This document shows positions 7,054 through 8,929 of a stretch of 8,929 nt of DNA, in pieces (the stretch's first letter is position 1; each line of letters opens with the position of its first letter). A program made the position numbers and the translations under genes. This stretch comes from Clostridia bacterium (GTDB lineage: Bacteria > Bacillota > Clostridia > DUPQ01): positions 1 through 8,929 of the forward strand of contig JAUVJE010000098.1 of the NCBI GenBank assembly GCA_030592355.1, in the 5' to 3' direction. The notes under the pieces were generated by a model. The model had not been told where the DNA came from. It did not search any database and saw only the letters and a program-made list of their open reading frames with translations.

Positions 7054-7622
7054 AATTACAGCAGCTTTATGCAAGATATGCAAAAGAATTTGCGGTCGGC
7101 GAGTTAGTTTTCGGCGATGGGAACATAGAATCGGGTATAGTCATGATTGGAGAAGCCCCGGGTAAAGAGGAGGTTCGCCTCGGAAAACCCTTTGTCGGTC
7201 TTGCCGGTGGTAATCTGAAGGAGTTCATGGATTACATTAATGTGAAAAAGGAAGATATATATGTTACAAATACTATAAAATACAGACTTTTCAAAGTGAA
7301 CCTAAAAACCAGCGGTAAAGCAAACAGGCCTGCAAAAACCGTGGAAATAAAAAGCAGTATTCCTTATCTGATAGAGGAATTGGAAATTCTGGAACCATCA
7401 CTTGTCATAACACTGGGAAATGTACCTTTGAAGGCGGTTACGGCTGATTTTAACATAACAATCGGGAAAGTTCACGGTGAATTAATAACTTTGGGAGAAA
7501 CCAGAATATTTCCCTTGTACCACCCTGCCAGTTTAATTTATAACCGCAGCCTTAAAGAAACATATTATAAAGATTTAGATAAATTATCGGAAATTTTAAG
7601 GGAGGTAAAGAAATGCATATAA
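7029..7622 (+). CDS. Uracil-DNA glycosylase-superfamily protein lacking the Fe-S ligands
   Basis: This 197-residue protein is a paralogue of the preceding glycosylase. It keeps motif A (GEAPGKEEVRLGKPFVGLAG, 41-60), an asparagine-containing strand TNTIKYR (80-86), and motif B (YHPASLIYNR, 164-173, with H165). It has no N-terminal Cys-x2-Cys, and the Cys of the usual KCRP is Tyr (Y85). Its only cysteine is C196, near the end, so it cannot bind the 4Fe-4S cluster in the family 4 manner. An insertion of mostly polar residues (about 88-106) sits after Y85. It may be an active glycosylase of another specificity or a structural partner, and I cannot decide which. The ATG at 7029 lies inside the previous gene with only a weak AAAGAAG upstream, so translation is probably coupled. 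It overlaps the mscS start by 10 bp. Confidence 0.85.
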   Translation: MEKNKKLLKLQQLYARYAKEFAVGELVFGDGNIESGIVMIGEAPGKEEVRLGKPFVGLAGGNLKEFMDYINVKKEDIYVTNTIKYRLFKVNLKTSGKANRPAKTVEIKSSIPYLIEELEILEPSLVITLGNVPLKAVTADFNITIGKVHGELITLGETRIFPLYHPASLIYNRSLKETYYKDLDKLSEILREVKKCI

Positions 7623-8464
7623 TGGTTGCGGCGACGGTAAGCGGAGGAATAACAAGCATGTTGCAAAGCGCGGGACTTAGCGAAGTGTGGTCCTTGGTTA
7701 TAGATTATGCAGCAAGGGTTTTATTGGTTATAGCAGGTTTTTTTATCTGTAAACTTATTATTAAGCTTATGGTGAAATGGATAGTCAAATGGCTTGAGAA
7801 AAAGGAAGTAAAAAGCACATTTCACAGTTTTATCATCAGCATTTTCAAGGCATTGGCATGGATTATATTATTAGTGGTATTTCTGCAGCTTCTTAAAGTG
7901 CCCTTATCGCCTATGGTCGCAGCCCTTGGAACACTTGGTCTTGGAATCGGTCTTGCCCTGAAAGATCATATGGCAAATATTGCCGGAGGGGTAATGATTG
8001 CTGTTAATAAGCAATTTTCTGTAGGCGATTACGTAAAATGCACGGATGCAGAAGGTTTTGTAGAAAGCGTCGAACTGTTTTTAACCCGAATTAAAACAAT
8101 GGATAATAAAGTTGTATTTTTGCCAAACGCTGTTTTTTCAAGCAATGTTGTCTATAATTACACGAAAGAGAATATGCGGAGAGTGGATGTTTCAATAGGC
8201 GTTTCTTATAGTGCCAGTGTCGAAGCTGTCAAGAATGTTTTGCTGGCATTGATGGATTCAAACGAAATGATAAAAAAAGAACCTGCGGCATTCGCGGGCG
8301 TAACGGATTTTGGAGACAGTTCTGTGAATCTGACAGTCAGGGCCTGGACCGATACTTCAAACTACTGGGATGTATATTTCTACATTAATGAAACATTGAA
8401 AAAGGAATTTGATAAGAAGGGAATTGAAATACCGTTCCCACAGCTGGATGTTCATACCGCTTAA
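7613..8464 (+). CDS. Small-conductance mechanosensitive channel, MscS family
   Basis: The 283-residue membrane protein has the size and order of a minimal MscS channel, which opens under membrane tension to release solutes during hypo-osmotic shock. Hydrophobic segments lie at about residues 26-52 (TM1), 73-95 (TM2) and 99-131 (TM3). TM3 is the pore helix, with the Ala/Gly pattern ALGTLGLGIGLALKDHMANIAGG. The position of the E. coli Gly113 kink appears to be Asp118, a change seen in other MscS homologues. The beta domain follows with QFSVGDYVKC (134-143) and LPNAVFSSNVVYNYT (170-184). The C-terminal alpha/beta domain ends IPFPQLDVHTA. The ATG at 7613 is chosen because GGAGGT (7601-7606) is 6 bp away; a second ATG at 7622 is too far. 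It is the last gene before the operon terminator. Confidence 0.95.
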   Translation: MHIMVAATVSGGITSMLQSAGLSEVWSLVIDYAARVLLVIAGFFICKLIIKLMVKWIVKWLEKKEVKSTFHSFIISIFKALAWIILLVVFLQLLKVPLSPMVAALGTLGLGIGLALKDHMANIAGGVMIAVNKQFSVGDYVKCTDAEGFVESVELFLTRIKTMDNKVVFLPNAVFSSNVVYNYTKENMRRVDVSIGVSYSASVEAVKNVLLALMDSNEMIKKEPAAFAGVTDFGDSSVNLTVRAWTDTSNYWDVYFYINETLKKEFDKKGIEIPFPQLDVHTA

Positions 8465-8477
8465 ATCAAATTTATCC

Positions 8478-8510
8478 AAAAAAACCGGAGACAATGCCCC
8501 CGGTTTTTTT
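8478..8510 (+). terminator. Rho-independent terminator of the hprK-mscS operon
   Basis: An 11-bp stem pairs AAAAAAACCGG (8478-8488) with CCGGTTTTTTT (8500-8510) around an 11-nt loop. The seven terminal T residues double as the U tract, and the A run makes it potentially bidirectional. It begins 13 bp after the mscS stop codon. Confidence 0.92.
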
Positions 8511-8522
8511 ATGCGTGCTGAA

Positions 8523-8624
8523 AGCTGAAAACCAGTCAATCGACCCAAGGTCAGCTAGCTGAAAACCTACTAATCGACCCAAGGTCAGCTAGCTGAAAAC
8601 CTACTAATCGACTCAGGGTCAGCT
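8523..8624. repeat. Three 34-bp tandem repeats with palindromic junctions
   Basis: Units are at 8523-8556, 8557-8590 and 8591-8624. Each starts AGCTGAAAACC and ends GGTCAGCT, so each unit has 6-bp inverted ends (AGCTGA and TCAGCT). Units 1 and 2 differ at a few positions around 8533-8538. Units 2 and 3 differ at two positions, ACCCAAGG against ACTCAGGG. Where units meet, a perfect 12-bp palindrome TCAGCTAGCTGA is created (8551-8562 and 8585-8596). A short GCTGAAA at 8517-8523 looks like a fragment of another unit. The array sits between the mscS terminator and the putative rRNA promoters. I do not recognise it. Confidence 0.9.
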
Positions 8625-8705
8625 GGTTAAATGGGAAAAAGTGATTTAAAGGTTTTATAAAGGGTACAATTTCTAAGGAAAATACAGATTTTTTTTAAAA
8701 ATCAC

Positions 8706-8734
8706 TTGACACTAAAATACAGTGGTGTTATTAT
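8706..8734 (+). promoter_or_regulatory. Strong promoter P1 of a putative rRNA operon
   Basis: A consensus TTGACA (8706-8711) and TATTAT (8729-8734) are spaced by 17 bp. TGT at 8726-8728 adds an extended -10 element. An A/T-rich block at 8680-8703, including a run of eight T residues, lies directly upstream and could act as an UP element. A 9-bp inverted repeat, AAGTGATTT (8639-8647) and AAATCACTT (8699-8707), brackets this block and touches the -35 box. Confidence 0.85.
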
Positions 8735-8776
8735 TACGAAGTTGCTGTTTTTAGCAGAAAATATAGGTTGAAATCC

Positions 8777-8805
8777 TTGACGAAGAAGCTTGACAGTGGT
8801 ACTAT
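8777..8805 (+). promoter_or_regulatory. Second promoter P2 of the putative rRNA operon
   Basis: TTGACG (8777-8782) and TACTAT (8800-8805) are spaced by 17 bp, with TGG (8797-8799) as an extended -10 element. The segment AGTGGT just before the -10 is shared with P1 (8721-8726). That alignment points to TATAAC (8803-8808) as an alternative -10, but its spacing from TTGACG would be 20 bp. A further TTGACA at 8790-8795 has no partner at the right distance. Transcription would start near 8812. Confidence 0.6.
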
Positions 8806-8811
8806 AACTAG

Positions 8812-8929
8812 GCGCCTTTAGCGATAAAGGCCATGAACCTTGAAAATTGAACAGTGCACTTTATATAAGTGAGGATCCCGTTGATTCATTATGAATTAAC
8901 AAATGACTGAAGCCGGTGTACCGGTGGAA
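8812..8929 (+). other. Putative rRNA operon leader (16S precursor region), incomplete
   Basis: This stretch follows the tandem promoters. It contains a GCCTTTA-GCGA-TAAAGGC hairpin (8814-8831) and CCTTGAAAATTGAAC (8838-8852), which resembles the conserved CCTTGAAAA-type, boxA-like sequence found ahead of 16S and 23S genes in Bacillota. Small inverted repeats follow: CACTT/AAGTG (8857-8871), ATTCAT/ATGAAT (8884-8896) and CCGGT/ACCGG (8913-8924). No mature 16S start (GAGAGTTTGATC-type) is reached before the window ends, so the identity of the downstream gene is inference. No protein-coding frame is supported in 8465-8929. Confidence 0.6.
8814..8831 (+). other. GNRA-capped hairpin at the start of the putative rRNA leader
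   Basis: GCCTTTA (8814-8820) and TAAAGGC (8825-8831) form a perfect 7-bp stem closed by GCGA, a GNRA tetraloop. It would lie within the first 20 nt of the P2 transcript. No T tract follows, so it is not a terminator. It may stabilise the 5' end or take part in precursor folding. Confidence 0.7.

Noticed and set aside
8523..8624. CRISPR array
   Set aside because: The 34-bp units are directly adjacent with no unique spacers, and no cas gene is nearby.
1..8929. A new defence, mobile or biosynthetic system
   Set aside because: All genes belong to known core families, and I see no transposase, integrase, attachment site, toxin-antitoxin pair or abrupt composition change.

Overview
The window looks like chromosome from a low-GC Gram-positive bacterium, most likely a clostridial lineage. 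The grounds are a perfect CIRCE (HrcA) operator in front of groES-groEL, bifunctional HPr kinase/phosphorylase (hprK), the hprK-murB-rapZ-whiA gene order, strong AGGAGG-type ribosome binding sites and extended -10 promoters. Every gene I can support is on the + strand. No genus can be named from the sequence alone.

Layout. (1) Positions 3-146 hold the last 47 codons of a membrane protein, followed by an intrinsic terminator and two imperfect 33-bp tandem repeats. (2) Positions 487-2590 are a heat-shock unit: promoter, CIRCE, groES, groEL and a strong terminator. (3) Positions 2593-2658 are two 33-bp tandem repeats. (4) Positions 2765-8510 are one tightly packed operon: an extended -10 promoter, hprK, murB, rapZ, whiA, a family 4 uracil-DNA glycosylase, a second UDG-fold protein without the iron-sulfur cysteines, an MscS-type channel and a terminator. 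Gaps inside it are 12 bp at most, and several genes overlap. (5) Positions 8523-8624 are three 34-bp tandem repeats. (6) Positions 8680-8929 hold two strong promoters, a GNRA-capped hairpin and a leader that resembles the start of an rRNA operon. The 16S gene itself, if present, lies beyond the window.

How the genes fit together. GroES/GroEL are the chaperonin pair, predicted to be under HrcA. The long operon links carbon regulation (HprK acting on HPr), peptidoglycan precursor synthesis (MurB), the P-loop protein RapZ, the division-linked DNA-binding protein WhiA, uracil repair of DNA and osmotic safety release (MscS). The yvcK gene often found between rapZ and whiA in Bacillota, and the HPr/Crh gene often found after whiA, are both absent here.

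I see no clearly new multi-gene system. The most unusual signals are three sets of short tandem repeats with different sequences but similar unit length (33, 33 and 34 bp). Each lies just downstream of a terminator and each has inverted-repeat symmetry. Next is the overlapping pair of UDG-fold genes, of which only one keeps the 4Fe-4S ligands.
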